A DNA stretch of 64,000 nucleotides from Phocoena phocoena (GCF_963924675.1 NC_089239.1:3213001-3277000); one strand, 5' to 3'; counted from the first letter of the stretch, positions 45,043-58,278 are shown. Program-made: numbers and translations. The notes: generated by a model not told the origin, from the sequence alone.

Positions 45043-48000
45043 CCTTTAATTAATAAACTTTATTTTTTTTAATAAACTTTATTTTTTAGAGCGATTTTAG
45101 GTCCACAGCAAACTCGAGCAGAAATTATAGAGAGTTCCTATATACACCACATCCACACTCACTCAACCTCCTCCACTATCTACGTCTTGAACTAGGGTGG
45201 TATGTGCGTAACAACCAATGAACCTACGTAGACGCATCATTATCATCCAAGGTCCATAACTTACATTAGGGTTTACTCTTGGTGCTGTACGTTGTATGGA
45301 TCTTGACAAATGTAAATGACATGCATCCACCATTGTAGTAACATACAGAATAGTTTCTCTGTCCTAAAAATCCTCTGTGCTCTGCTAATTCATTCCTCTG
45401 CTCCCCTTCACTCCTGGCAACCACTGATCTTTTTACTGTCTACATAGTTTTGTCTTTTCCAGAATGTCATATAGTTGGAATCATACAGTTTGTAGACTTT
45501 TCAGATTGGCTTCTTTCACTTAGTAATATGCATTTAAGTTTCCTGCATGTCTTTTCATGACTTGACAGCTCATTTCTTTTTAGCCTTGAATAATACTCCG
45601 TTGTCTGGGTGTACCACAGTTTGTTTATCCAGTCCCCTACTGAAGGACATCTTGGCTGCTTCCAAGTTTTGGCACTTATGAATAAAGCTGCTATAAACAT
45701 CCATGTGAAGGTTTTCATGTGGACGTAAGTTTTCAATCCATTAGGATAAATACCAAGGGGTGCCACTGTTGGATTACATGATAAGAGTATGTTTAGTTTT
45801 ATAAGAAACTGCCAAACTGTCCTCCAAAGAGGCTGTACCATGTTGCATTTCCACCAGCAGTGAACAGGAGTTCCTGTCATTCAACGTCTTTGCCAGCATT
45901 TGGTGTCTTTTGGATTTTGGCCATTATAACAGTTTTATAGTGGTAACTCACTGTCTTTTTAATTTGTAATTCCCTAATGACATATGATGTTGAACATCTT
46001 TTTATGTGCTTACTTGCCATCTGTATATCTTCTTTAGTGGAGGTGTCTGTTCAGGTCTTTTGCCCATTTTTAAATCGGGTTGTTTGTTTTCTTATTGTTG
46101 AGTGTTAAGAGTTCTTTGTATATTTTGGAGAGCAGTCCTTTATTAGATGTGTCATTTGCATATATTTTCTTTTAGTTTGTGGCTTGTCTTATTCTCTTAA
46201 CAGTGTCTTTCACAGAGCAGAAGTTTTTAACTTTAATGATGTCCAGCTTATCAATTACTTCTTTCATAAATCATGTCTTTGGTGTTGTCTCTAAAAAGTC
46301 ATCACCATACCCAAGGTCATTGGGTTTTCTCCTATGGTATGTCTACGAGTTTTACAGTTTTGTATGATACATTTAGGGCTATGCTCCATTATGAGTTAAT
46401 TTTTGTGAAGGGTGTGTCCATTTGTTCCAGCACCATTTGTTGAAGAGACTATATTTGCTTCGTTGTAATGCCTTGCTTCTTCATCAGACCAGTTGACCAT
46501 ATTTATGTGAGTCTACTTCTGGGCTGCTGTTCTGTGCTATTGATTTATTTGCTTATTCTTTCACCAATAATCACACTGTCTTGAGTACTGAAGCTTTATA
46601 GTAAAACTTAAAATAATGTAATGTCAGTCTGACTTTGTTGTTCTTCTTCAATATTGAGTTGGCTCTTCTGGGGCTTTTGTCTCTCTCTATAAACTTTAGA
46701 ATCAGTTTGTCAATATCCACAAAATAACTTGCTGGAACTTTGATTGGGGTTGCACTGAATCTGTAGATCAAATTGGAAGAACTGATATCTTGACAACATT
46801 GAGTTTTCCTATCCATGAACACAGAATATCTCTCTGTTTATTTCTAGTTCATTTTTGATATCTTTCATCAGAGTTTTGTAGTTTTCCTCAAATAGATCTT
46901 GAATATATTTTGTTAGATTTATCCCTAAAATTTTGTTTTTAGGGTGCTAATGTAAATGGTAATGTGCTTTAATTTCAAATTCCACTTGTTCGTTGTTGGT
47001 ATGTAGGAAAGCGCTTGGTTTTTGTACAGTTACCCTGTATCCTGCAACCTCACTATAATCACTTATTAGTTCCAGGAGTTTTTTGTTGATTCTTCCACAT
47101 TGTTTACGTAGACGATCATGTCATCTGTGAACAAAGACACTTTAATTTCTTCCTTCTCAATCTGCATACCTTTTATTTTCCATTTCTTGTCTTATTGCTT
47201 AGCTAGGATTTCCAGTATGATGTTTAAAAAGCAGTGATACGAGGGGATGTCTTTGCCTTATTCCTGATCTTAGTGGGAAAGCTTTGAATCTCTCACCATC
47301 AAGTATGATGTTAGCTGTTGGTTCTTTGTAGATAATTTTTATCAAGCCAAGGCAGTTCCCCTCTATTCCTAGTTTACTGAGAGTTTTTTTTTTTTATCAT
47401 GAATGGGAATGGATTTTGTTAAATGCTTTTTTGCATTTATTGATATGATCATGTGATTTTTCTTTTATAGCCATGTGATGGTTTTGGTATTAGGGTAATT
47501 CTGGCCTCATAGAATACGTTAGGAAATATTTCCTCTGCTTCTGTCCTCTGAAAGAGATTGTAAGCAATTAGTATAATTTATTCCTTAAATGTGTGGTAGA
47601 ATTCACCAGTGAACCCATCTGGATCTGGTGCTTTCTGTTTTGGAAGATCATTAATTATTGATTTGATTTCCTTAATAGACATAGGCCTATCAGGTGGCCT
47701 GTTTCTTCTGCGTGAGTTTTGGCAGATTGTGTCTTTCAAGGAGTTGGTCCGTTTCATCTAGGTTATCAAATTTGTAGGCACAGAGTTATTCATAATATTC
47801 CTTTGTTATTCTTTTTAATGTCCATGAAATCTTTAGTAATGTCTCCTCTTTTCTTTCAGTTATTAATAATTTGTGTCCTCACATTTTTTCTTAGTTAGCC
47901 TGGCAAGAAGTTTTTCAACTTTATTGATCTTTCCAAAGAACCAGCTTTAGGTTTTATTGATTTTCTCTCTTGATTTCCTGTTTTGAATTTCATTAATTTC

Positions 48001-50465
48001 TGTTCTAATTTTTATTATTTCTTTTCTTCTGCTTACTTTGGATTTAATTTGCTCTTCTTTTTCTAGTTTCCTAAAAGAGAAGCTTAAATGACTGGTTTTG
48101 GAAATCTCTTCTTTTCTAATATATGTGTTCAATGCTATAATGTTCCCTTTAAGCACTGCTTTCACAGTATATTAAAATTTTAATGTTTTATTTTTTATTT
48201 AGTTCAAAATTTAAAATTTTCTCTTGAGATTTCTTCTTTGACCCATGTGTTATTTAGAAGTGTGTTGTTTAGTCTCCAAGAGTTTGGGGATTTTTCCATC
48301 TATCTTCCTGCTACTGATTTCTAGCTTACTTCCACTGTGGTCTGAGAGTACGCATTGTATGATTTCTGTTCTTTTAAATTTGTTAAGGTGTGTTTTATGG
48401 CCCAGAATGTGGTTTATCTTGCTGAATGTTTCATGTGAACTTGAGAAAAATGTGTAACTTGCTGTTGTTGGGTGAAGCAGTCTATAGATGTCAGTTATAT
48501 CCCGTTGATTGATGATGCTAAGTTCAACTGTATCCTTAGTGATTTTTCTCCCTGCTGGAGTCCATTTATGACAAAGGAGTATTATATTATGCATATAAGC
48601 ATACATAACTGAATACATTTTGGTACCGTTATTTTGAACAAACTGTCATCTGTTAGATCAGTTAAGAAAAAAGTTTTAATTGTGCTTTCACTTATTCCTT
48701 CTCCAATGCTCTTCTTTATCTAGATCTGAGTTTTTGATCTATATCAATTTCCTTCTACATTAAGAACTTCTTTTAACATTTCTTGCAAGGCAGGTCTACT
48801 GGAAACAAATTTCCCCAATTTTTATCTGAGAAAGTCTTCATTTCTCTCTAACTTTTAAAGGATAATTTCACAGGGTACAGTATTATTGGTTGGTGGGTTT
48901 TCTTTTCTCTCAACACTTTAATATTTTACTCCACTCTCTTCTTGTTTGCATGGTTCCTGAGGTGAAGCCAGATGTAATTCTTATTTTTGTTCCTCTATAG
49001 GTAAGCTTTTTTATCTTCTACCTTCTTTCAAGATTTTTTTCTTTATCTTTGATTTTCTGCAGTTTGAATATGATATGCGTATGTGTAGTTTGGGGGAATT
49101 TATTCCGCTTGGTGTTCTCTAAGCTTCCTGGATTTGTGTTTTTGTGTCTGACATTAATATGAAGTAATTCTCAGTCATTATTACTTCAAATATTGGTTCT
49201 GTTCCTTTCTCTCTTTCTTCTCCTTCTTGCATTCCCACGATACATACATATGTTATGCCTTTTGTAGTTGTCTCACAGTTCTTGGATATTCTGTTTTTCT
49301 TCAGTCTTTTTTCTCTTTGTTGTTCATTTTTGGAAGTTTCTATTGTAATATCCTCAAGTGTAGAGATTCTTTCCTAGCCGTGTCTAGTCTACTAAGGAGC
49401 CTATCAATGGCATCCTGCACATCTATTACAGTGGTTTTGATCTTGGGCATTTTTTTTTTTTTTAGAATTTTCATCTCTCTTTTTACATTATCCACCATGT
49501 CTTGCATGTTGTTTGCTTTTTCCATTAAAGTTCCTAGCATTTTAATCACAGTTTAAAAAATTCTTGGTAATTCCAACATTCCTCCCATATCTGCCTCTGG
49601 TTCTGGTCCCTTCAAACTGTGTTTTTTGCCTTTTAGTACACATTGTAATTCTTTGTTGAAAAGTGGAACATGATGTACTGAATAAAAGGTATCGCGGTGA
49701 ACAGGGCTTTGGTAAAGGAACGGTAAGTGTGGCAGCGGGGTAGCATTCTATAGCCCTATGATTAGGTCTCAGTCTTTTGAGCCTCTGTGAACAACCCCGG
49801 TGCTTCTCAGTTCCTCTCCTCGTCTTTGGTGGGAGAGGATGGGTAGAGGGGGCTGGTGTTGGAAGTTTTTCTTCCCCATGTGGAAAACTAGAGGGGGCTG
49901 CAGTCAGGTATTTCCCTTCCCCACGGTCAGTTAGGCTCTGATAAAACCCTAGCAGGTTAGGCTCTGGACAAATAGTTTCTCCCAAGGGCAGGCCATGTTA
50001 AGAAGAACAGAATTCTCTGGGTTTGTCAAAATGGTTACTTTTCCCTTCCCCCTGGTGGAAGCACAAGGGAATTTTTTCTGATATTCCCTGTGAGCTCCTA
50101 GAGGTAAAACTCACAAAATCGTGGGGACCCCCTATGACTGGATCCTCCTGCAGTTTTTAACTCTCAGACTGTCCCCTCTGAGTCTCCAGCAATTCATCAA
50201 TTACAGTTCAGGTTTCCCTACCTGGGCACTGGTTCCCACGGAGTTTTCTGCCAGGGAGTTTCAGATCTGGTAAATCGTGATTCTCTCCATTTACCTATTT
50301 GTCTCTTTAAATTTCTGGACAGCCGTTTGCCCTGTGACTCCACTGCTCTGAACACAGATCTAAGAAGAGTTGTTGATTTTTCAGTTTGTTCAGCTTTGTT
50401 CTTGTTGTTAGGATGGCGTGATCACTTCTAAGATCACGCTGGACCAGAAACCAGAAGTCACTCAC
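45043..50465 (-). mobile_element. Long old L1M LINE, ~5.4 kb
   Basis: Right to left: an L1M 5' region with gtttgttcagctttgttctt and ccagaaaccagaagtcactc near 50380-50465; ORF1 relics at 48770-49550 (frame 49340-49549 reads NNMQDMVDNVKREMKILKK); ORF2 relics at 45470-48620; and a 3'UTR beginning taataaactttattttttag at 45060, partly doubled with 45043. Its 3' end directly abuts the hAT-derived relic. No intact frame remains. The exact L1M subfamily is not resolved. Confidence 0.85.
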
Positions 50466-50776
50466 CGTAATACTTTCAGAAATAATAATAAATTATTAAC
50501 ATGTATACAACCAAGGAAAAGGTAATATTCACCATATTTTTATTTCTTATTCACAATTTCACCCTTTTTCTTTGAAAGTTCCTGCCTTCTGAGCCAGAGA
50601 AATGACTATATGCAGATGGTGAAGCTGTGGGTTGAGAAAGTAACCATTCATCTTTAAAAATAAGAAAGATATATTATAAATAAATTTTCTTTTATTTTAG
50701 AATAAAATTTTATTAAATTTCAAAACAGCTTTACAAAATGTTTGAAATTTTAGAAAAGTTTTTAATATTTAAAAAT
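50466..50776. other. AT-rich unique sequence
   Basis: No recognisable repeat or gene; strongly A/T-biased. Confidence 0.4.
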
Positions 50777-50786
50777 ATGATTGCAA

Positions 50787-50918
50787 TATAGCCAGTATTT
50801 TACAGTAACTATAAATGGAGTCTAACCTTTAAAAATTATGAATCACTACATTGTTCACCTGTAACTTTTGTAATATTGTACATTAATTATACTTCGATTT
50901 TTAAAAATCTCAAAAAAA
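50787..50918 (+). mobile_element. Short L1 3' tail
   Basis: The wording tacagtaactataaatggag, then attatacttcgatttttaaa and an A-run. The target-site duplication atgattgcaa lies at 50777-50786 and 50919-50928. Confidence 0.88.
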
Positions 50919-50928
50919 ATGATTGCAA

Positions 50929-52105
50929 ATCAAGACAACAAAATGTGCTTGCTTTGTTTCCACGTAGGCTGGAGACAAATTTCAGGATTTCAAAATAACA
51001 ATTGTTTTGACAATAATGAGATTAAAGACATTATAGCAAATATAACTGAAGTAGTAAGAGCTCAGCAAAAGTACTGAGAACAAACTTAGTTAATGTCTGA
51101 AAATGCACATATTTATATCCTAAGTATACTTTCTTGGAAAATTCTGGAAAACATTCCTGAGCAAATGATGTTGTAATATTATTATGAGAATAGTTTCAAC
51201 CTTGAAAACTTCCTGAAAGGGTCTTGCAATCTCACAGGGGTCCCCAGACCACATTCTGAGAACTGCTGGATTAGCACAAAGGTTTAGAGATGGACAAACA
51301 GGGTCAAACACAGCTCCTGGCCTGAATATCAGTGAAAGTGGGTTGTGTTGACCAGGTATTTTCACTCTGGTGTTTATGGTGGAAACAGTGACTATTGTAG
51401 GTGCTCCTCTGAAGTGTTGAGACATTTTAAGTTAAAGAAGAAGAGACAGTGTAAGTTGGAAGAGACGGCACCCACCCTGGCATCCAAAGTCTGCAATTTT
51501 AATTCATCACTTTTCGACTACCTTGGGCTTCTTCATCTATAAAATGAAAGCTTTAGACTAGATGCCTGATCTCAAAAGTCCCTTGCTGTTCTAACCATTT
51601 CTAATGAATTAATATGCTGGAAGCATGGTGATTTTTACACTCCCAGCACTGCAGAGTTGTATCAGTTCACAAGAGGGCATGAAAATATGGCCTTAGCAAT
51701 TTCTACAGACATACAATCATCTGCACCAGTGGGGTCCTCAGAACAGATAACAGCGCTGCTGGCCTGCTTCCTGAGTGCTTGGCTTGGAGACTTGATGAGA
51801 TCAAACTCCAGTTTTACCAAAAATATCTCCACTATTTGGCTTGAAGAAAAAAGCATAAACAAAAACCTTGATTTGACTAAAATACCAGCAAAGAGGGACA
51901 CCATCTGTGCCCTTGCTGAGGAAATTTGAAACTGAGTGGCTAAGAGAGAAATTTGCAACAGAGCTGTAGTATTAACTTACTGTTCTCAAGGCTGCCTAGG
52001 AAACTTACCAAGAAAAAAAAAAAAAAGCAACGATTATGGGGCTGGAACACTTCAGGTAGGTCCTGCCTAAGGCCCAACTGGGGAAAAAAATGTATAAATT
52101 ATAGC
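50929..52105. other. Unique sequence with a MIR-like patch
   Basis: 51470-51610 (cttcttcatctataaaatga and following) looks like a forward MIR-class core. Mutually antisense frames at 51657-51958 have no recognisable domain and are probably chance. Confidence 0.35.
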
Positions 52106-52109
52106 CAAT

Positions 52110-53112
52110 TGGAGGAAAATATAATGAAAGAAAAGACAGACATTTCAATTGTCCCACAAAAAGATAAAATAGCTGGAAATAAACTTACCAATAAATGTGC
52201 AGTTTCTACAAAGAAAATTTTTAAATTTTCTTTTGGACACAAAGGAAAAGCTGACCAAGTGTACTGTTCTTAGCTGGGAAGACGCAATGTCATAAAGATA
52301 TCAGGTCTCTATAAATTTAACATAATTCCAATAAAATTTTTAAATGAATTTTTAAATTCGAGAAGTTGAGTCTAAACCTTGTATAAAAGACAGAGAAAAA
52401 CAAATACCATTATGATTTCACCTATATGTGGCATCTAAAAAGCAAAACAAATGAACAAACAGAAGCAGAGTAATAGATACAGAGAGCAAACAGGTGGTTG
52501 CCAGAGGGGAAGGGGGAGGAAAGAAACCCATGAGGGTTCGAACATCAGTTACAAAGTAAAGGAGTGAAGGGTATGAAGTGTACAGTGTGGGGAATATAGC
52601 CAATAACTATGTGATATCTTTGTGTGGTGACAGATGGTAACTAGACTTCTCATAGTGATCAATTGAAATGTATAGAAATATTGAATCACTATGTTGTACA
52701 ACAGGAACTAACATAGTGTCATAGGTCAATTATACATCGAAACAAACAGACTCATAGAAAAAGAGATCAGATTTCTGGCTACTAGTTGCGGGAGGGGAAA
52801 CTGGATGAAGGCAGTCAAAAGGTACAGACTTCCAGTTATAAGATAAATAAGTACTAGGGGTGTAATGAAACACATGATAAATATAATTAGCACTGCTGTA
52901 TGTTATATGTGAAAGGCATTAGGAAAGTAAATCCTAAGAGTTCTCATCACAAGGAAAAAATTTTTTTTCTTTTACTTTGTATCTATATGAGATGATAGAT
53001 GTTCACTAAACTTACTGTGGTCATCATTGCATGATGTATATGAGTCGAATCATTATGCTGTACATAAATATACAGCTGCATGTCAATTACATCCCCATAA
53101 AACGAGAAGGAA
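52110..53112 (+). mobile_element. Old L1 ORF2 relic and 3' end (L1MA-type)
   Basis: 52110-52380 has degenerate ORF2 wording (aaatagctggaaataaactt). From 52385 the end of ORF2 and the 3'UTR follow (catctaaaaagcaaaacaaa; tgatgtatatgagtcgaatc; gcatgtcaattacatcccc). The last phrases are typical of L1MA-age 3' ends. Confidence 0.8.
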
Positions 53113-53137
53113 AAAACAAGATTTGCCACTAACATTT

Positions 53138-53458
53138 GTTTTTATTTTATTTATTTTATTAATTTATTTTTGGCTGCACTGGGTCTTCATTGCTGCGCAC
53201 GGTCTTTCTCTAGTTGTAGTGAGTAGGGGCTACTCTTCATTGTGGTGCACAGGCTTCTCATTGCGGCTGCGTCTCTTGTTGCGGAGCACGGGCTCTAGGT
53301 GCATGGGCTCAGTATTTGTGGCTTGCAGGCTCAGTAGCTGTGGCGCATGGGCTCAGTTGCTCCGCGGTGTGTGGGATCTTCCCGGACCAGGGATTGAACC
53401 CGTGTCCCCAGCATTGGCAGGCGGATTCTCAACCACTGCACCACCAGGGAAGTCCCAA
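53138..53458 (-). mobile_element. CHR-1-like SINE, reverse orientation
   Basis: The body shows two ctcagt-gtggc units between the tRNA-related right end and the A-rich left end. A perfect 13-bp target-site duplication, gccactaacattt, lies at 53125-53137 and 53459-53471. Confidence 0.95.
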
Positions 53459-53554
53459 GCCACTAACATTTTGAAAAACAAGTAATTAAGGGGGATTGGT
53501 CCAATTAGATATTTTTTAATGTTGTAAATTTCAATAAATAAATTGTTATACACA

Positions 53555-53760
53555 AATCAGTAGAAAGGATGAGAAAGTTCAGAAACAGACCCAAATACAT
53601 ATAGGAATGTATAGTATAATATAATATGTATAATATGGTGAAGATGGCATTAAAATCAATGGGGAAAATACAGAGTATTCAATAAATGGGCTTGGAACTA
53701 CTGGGTAAACAAATGGACAGATTCCAAAGGGGCTACATATTTAAATACAGAAAAGCAAGG
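53555..53760 (+). mobile_element. L1M ORF2 fragment
   Basis: The wording cagaaacagacccaaataca, gagtattcaataaatgggct and tactgggtaaacaaatgg is degenerate L1 ORF2 in forward orientation. Confidence 0.65.
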
Positions 53761-54085
53761 TGTAAAAGCAGATGAGAAAACATGACAGAATATTTTCTAA
53801 GCTAAGAGTGGCTACAGCCCACCTCTTCACTCCAACGAGGTCCGCCCACAGACGAGCCACAAGTCTTGTGAGCTACAAAAGCACACGGTGGTCCTGCCCT
53901 CACCTTCCAAGGTCAAAACAAGCAGTTGCATCTTTACCTCTGTCCTCCAATCTCATGTGACCAAAATGTCTTCTGTGATCCACACTGCAGGAAACATACA
54001 TGAAAGGGAATTGTGAAGCCCGCGGTTCAGCCTAATCAAGGTGACACTTTTCAAAACCACCACCATCGGATGACATGCAATCAAA
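53761..54085. other. Unique sequence
   Basis: Nothing recognisable; it lies between two L1 relics. Confidence 0.4.
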
Positions 54086-54495
54086 ATTCTCTATTCCGGC
54101 ATTGTTAGTGAAAGCAAAATATTGTAAATAACTTTTATAGCTATCTCAAAGGGTCTGGTTAAACAAATTATGGTAATCTAGAAATGGAAATACTGTACAG
54201 TCATAAAAAGAATGAAAAAACTCTTGATTTATTGACATGACACAATCTCTGAAATATTGTGTCAATTGAAAAAAGGAGTTGAAACCAGAGAGTTTATATA
54301 CATATATGTGTGTGTGTGCGTATATATATATATATTGCTTGCATACGCATAAACTATCTCTGAAATGATATGCAAGAAAGTGTTGATTTTCATTGATTCC
54401 AGGAAAGAAAAATAGTGGCTAAGGGACAGGGGTACCAAGAAAATATCCTTTCACACTCATTGAATTTTGAATCATCTGAATTGACCTATTTTTAA
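54086..54495 (+). mobile_element. Old L1M 3' relic with TG/TA microsatellite
   Basis: The order gtctggttaaacaaattatg, cagtcataaaaagaatgaaa, gcttgcatacgcataaacta and tgaattttgaatcatctgaa follows the end of an old L1 element. A (TG)n(TA)n tract lies at 54306-54336. Confidence 0.6.
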
Positions 54496-54547
54496 ATGAA
54501 TTAAATTTAAGAAACAAACGGAAACAATCAAAAGGGTGTGTATAGAA

Positions 54548-54805
54548 GTGAGAGAGTGGCATGGACATATATACACTACCAAATGTAAAATAGATAGCTA
54601 GTCGGAAGCAGCCGCATAGCACAGGGAGATCAGCTCAGTGCTTTGTGACCACCTAGAGGGGTGGGATAGGGAGGGTGGGAGGGGGATGCAAGAGGGAGGG
54701 GATATGGGGATATATGTATATGTATAGCTGATTCACCTTGCTATACAGCAGAAACTAACACACAATTGTAAAGCAATCATACTCCAATAAAGATGTTTTT
54801 TTAAA
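54548..54805 (+). mobile_element. Young L1 3' end
   Basis: The wording gtggcatggacatatataca through cactccaataaagatg, the same subfamily 3'UTR as the U6-linked L1. A perfect 17-bp target-site duplication, aaagggtgtgtatagaa, lies at 54531-54547 and 54806-54822. Confidence 0.97.
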
Positions 54806-54822
54806 AAAGGGTGTGTATAGAA

Positions 54823-55267
54823 TATCCAATATGTACCTGGCACGGTGCTAGGTAATATCAGGGCCACAAGGATAACTCAGACCTGGAGCATCTCCTGCCC
54901 TGAAGGACCTAAGAATCCTCCTGGGTTTTAAATGTCAGTGTCCTGCCAGGTTCTGGGGACCACTTCTTTTCTCACTCTGGGGTAATCCCAGCCACTCTAG
55001 TAGATTTAACTATCATCTGTATGCTGAATTGTCCCAAACACATGTCTCTAACCTTGGGGTCACCCTCAGTTTTAGACACGTGTGTCTATTTCTAGTTCAT
55101 TTTGACAGAGCGGTTCCCGCAAATACCAACACTCCCCAAATCAAATCAATCATCTTCCCCACTCCCAAAGACGGCCTCTGGAAGCCATAAACCTGATCTT
55201 CCTCCCAAATTCCCTATCTTAATTGATTTTTCATTCTGTGCTTTATTGTTATTAAAACAGAAGAGTT
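54823..55267. other. Unique sequence
   Basis: 54830-54910 (gtacctggcacggtgctagg and following) resembles a MIR/L2-age repeat. The rest shows nothing. Confidence 0.35.
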
Positions 55268-55463
55268 AGGCTTCCCTGGTGGTGCAGTGGTTGAGAGTCC
55301 GCCTGCCAATGCAGGGGACACAGGTTCGTGCCCCGGTCCGGGAAGATCCCACCTGCCGCGGAGCGGCTGGGCCTGTGAGCCATGGCCGCTGAGCCTGCGC
55401 ATCTGGAGCCTGTGCTCCGCAACGGGAGAGGCCACAACAGTGAGAGGCCCGCGTACCGCAAAA
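55268..55463 (+). mobile_element. CHR-2-type SINE
   Basis: Complete head, core and tail, followed by a short A-run. The flanks aaaacagaagagtt and aaaacgaaaggcgtt are a plausible but diverged target-site duplication. Confidence 0.94.
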
Positions 55464-56772
55464 ACGAAAGGCGTTTCCTATTCCCAAATCAGATAAAAAT
55501 GCATCCATATTTTCTTCTATTTCTTTTATGGCTTAATTACACCTTTTTTCTTTCTGAAATGTATTTTGGTGTGAAGTAGGGATCTAACATCCCAACACCA
55601 CTCATTGAATTAAAAACTTCATCCTTACTATTATTTGCTTGAATAAGTTTTCAGCTGATTCTCTGGGGGTAGTTAATGTAACTAGTGAAAATTTTTCTCT
55701 CCTTTCTAATATTTACACCACCTGTATTAGTCAGAATGTTTTGGTTACCCACAAGAGAAATCCTCCTGAAACTTTCTTAAGCAAGAAATGAAAGTACCAG
55801 GATGGACAGAAGTTGCTTCCATCATGGTTCAATCTGGGGATACGCATGATGTCTTAATTTGTCTCTCTGGCCCTCCGCTCTTCTTTCTGTGTGGTTCTCA
55901 TCTTCAGATGGGTGCACTAGAGCAGAGACAGGGTGCTCAGTCACCCATGGGCCCTCACTTAACAGACTTTTCTTGGCCTGGTGACATAACTACACGGAGT
56001 CTTAGTAGGCTGCCTGACAATGTTATTTTTAATTGCTTGACTTGCCAAAACCCAATACAGAGGTTAGCATCTTGTCGTGTTGGGCCAGGCAGTTCTATGA
56101 ATAACACCAGTCAGCTAAACAGCTGGAGCTGGACCACACCTTCTTGTCTCATTTTAAATGTCTTAGTCTCGGCTAATGGAGAGGAAAAATGAACTGGGGA
56201 GGTTTCCATGGCATCAGCATCCACTGATGCTGCATTTCAAGCCTGTCATCCAGAATGGCTGCTAAGGGAGACCTGTCCACCCTGGCGCAGCGGCGGTGCC
56301 TGGAGGGAAGCGCCCAGCGCAGCCCAGGAGTTTGGGTTTCCTCCCAGTTCAGGATCCTCCCACACACCCCACTGCAATCACCTGACTCCAACTCAATGGG
56401 CTTAACCCTCAGCACTAGAGGTGAGAACAAAGTACAGAACTCAGTTGTTGCAATTCAGCGTGATTATTAGACTGGATTTCAGTATTTTCAAATGTTTGGC
56501 TTTGTTTGTTTTGTTTCCAGCCAAGCCACATTGGTCTGGAATTTGTCACTTTTCTGGTACATTTTACGCAAGACTTTGAGTCTGATTTAAGCCTTGACTT
56601 CAGGGAGCCTGAGACCCAAGGGCCTCCTTCCCTGACTACGTAGATGACCAGCTTCCCTGCCTGGGATGGGGTAACCCTCAGGATCTCCAACTCCACATTT
56701 TCCCTGAGGGTCTTTTACTTACAGACCAGCTCTCTAAACCAATTTCTACCCTGATAAAGCCTTTTTGTATTT
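55464..56772. other. Unique sequence with one LTR-like patch
   Basis: 55725-56150 (ctgtattagtcagaatgttt, acaagagaaatcctcctgaa) has the feel of an ancient repeat I cannot name. Frames at 55788-56470 have no recognisable domain. Confidence 0.35.
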
Positions 56773-56788
56773 GAAAACCTACTGTTCC

Positions 56789-56953
56789 AGGACTTCTCTG
56801 GTGGTCCAGTTGTTACAATTCGGAACTTCCACTGCAGGGGACACGGGTTCGATCCCTGGTCAGGGGAACTAAGATCCTGCATGCCGTGCAGCCAAAACAT
56901 AAGTATAAGTATAAGTATAAATGTAAATAAACTTTAAAAGCACTTTAAAAAAA
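56789..56953 (+). mobile_element. Short tRNA-derived SINE
   Basis: A shorter tRNA-derived form ending at gccaaaac, followed by a (taagta)n-type tail. The 16-bp target-site duplication gaaaacctactgttcc (56773-56788) and gaaaacctacttttcc (56954-56969) differs at one base. Confidence 0.94.
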
Positions 56954-56969
56954 GAAAACCTACTTTTCC

Positions 56970-57335
56970 TCCCCCAAATTCCCCTCGGGCTTAGCCCTCT
57001 GCCCCTTGCCCATCCCACTCCCCTGCCCTCCTTGGGAGGGGTCCCCACCCTCACTGCCTCACAGGGCTTCCAAGTCACCTTTGGTTTTATGGTTGCTGGG
57101 AGGCGGGTGAGGGAATATTCCAGAAGCTGTCACAGTGGAGCCAGGGGGCAGCAGAGCACACCTGTGGCAGGGGCAGGGCACCTCTACCCCTGTGGTCGCA
57201 GGTGAGAGCGTCTGTGGCAGAGTCAGGTTTCCACTGGTGTGAACTGGTGTGAACTGGTGTGGATGCTCAGCACTTCACTGGCACTGGCTCTGGGTGTAGG
57301 TGGCTTGGATTTTCTAACCACATGGAAAATGAGAG
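56970..57335. other. GC-rich unique sequence
   Basis: Carries a small 10-bp tandem array at 57233-57262. No repeat family or gene recognised. Confidence 0.4.
57233..57262 (+). repeat. Three tandem 10-bp units
   Basis: Units actggtgtga, actggtgtga and actggtgtgg in direct tandem, each containing GGTGTG, the core of a T-box half site. Confidence 0.9.
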
Positions 57336-57339
57336 ACCG

Positions 57340-58135
57340 TGGGGAAAAAACTAACAGCAGGATCAGATTGGGAGAAGATATTTGCAGAATATAAGCCAAA
57401 CATGGTCTCTTATCTAGAGGATACAGGGAAAGAAAGAAAACAAAAAATGGAAGTCCAATTGGAGAAAAAGAGAGAAGCAAATCCAAACAACAGTAACAAC
57501 AAAAAACAGGCAATTCAAGCAGAAGAACCCAGAAGGCTAACCAGCATATGAAGATACATACAATGTCAGTGGTATTGAGAAGTGAGGCAAAACGAGAATA
57601 TATCCCTTTATACTGGCTCGAAGAGCAGAAAGCAGAAAGTTGATGATGCTGGGAGCCCGTGGGGATATGGGAACAGCAATGGAAGTGTGGATTGCTGCAG
57701 TGATTCTAGAGAACCATCTGGTGGTACTTGGTGGAGTCAGGTGGTCGCTCAGCCTGTACCCAGTCCCCTCCAGAAGAGCAGTTCTCACGCCCGCCCACAA
57801 GCGGGCAGGTACAAAGATGTTCACTGAAGCACTGGTTGGAGGGGGGATTTGGAGATAACCTAGGTGTCCATAGCAGAGGAAGTGGATAAGAAAAATGTGG
57901 TAGATTGCACTAGGGGCTTCTCTGCAGCAGGGAGAAGCAATGAACCAGGTGTGCATGCAGCAGCATGGATGCCTTACAAAAATGGTAAGAAACAGAATAC
58001 CCTTATGTAAATTAATTGATGTATACATGCACAGTAGTGGTGATGCTTACACAACACAGTGACTGCCAAAAACCACTGAACTGTACATGCTAAAATGGTG
58101 AATTATATGACATGTGAATTATATCTCAAAATACA
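57340..58135 (+). mobile_element. Old L1M ORF2 end and 3'UTR
   Basis: Early wording gagaagatatttgcagaata and tggtctcttatctagaggat is ORF2. The 3' end gaactgtacatgctaaaatg and gtgaattatatctcaaaata is an L1M 3'UTR. Diverged, with broken frames. Confidence 0.8.
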
Positions 58136-58278
58136 CATGCACATAAAACAACAGCAAATGTTTTTATACGAGCAAATAAAAAAATACTTAGCATCTCCAA
58201 CACATTAGGATGCTTGCCTATGCAGGTTAGGAAAGAGGGAGTAAAAACGGGGGCAAAAGTGAATAAAAGAGTAAAGCT

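Noticed and set aside
57138..57156. CTCF-like site (gccagggggcagcag)
   Set aside because: Only the 3' half of the core fits; the CCA-NN upstream part is missing. Too weak without binding data.
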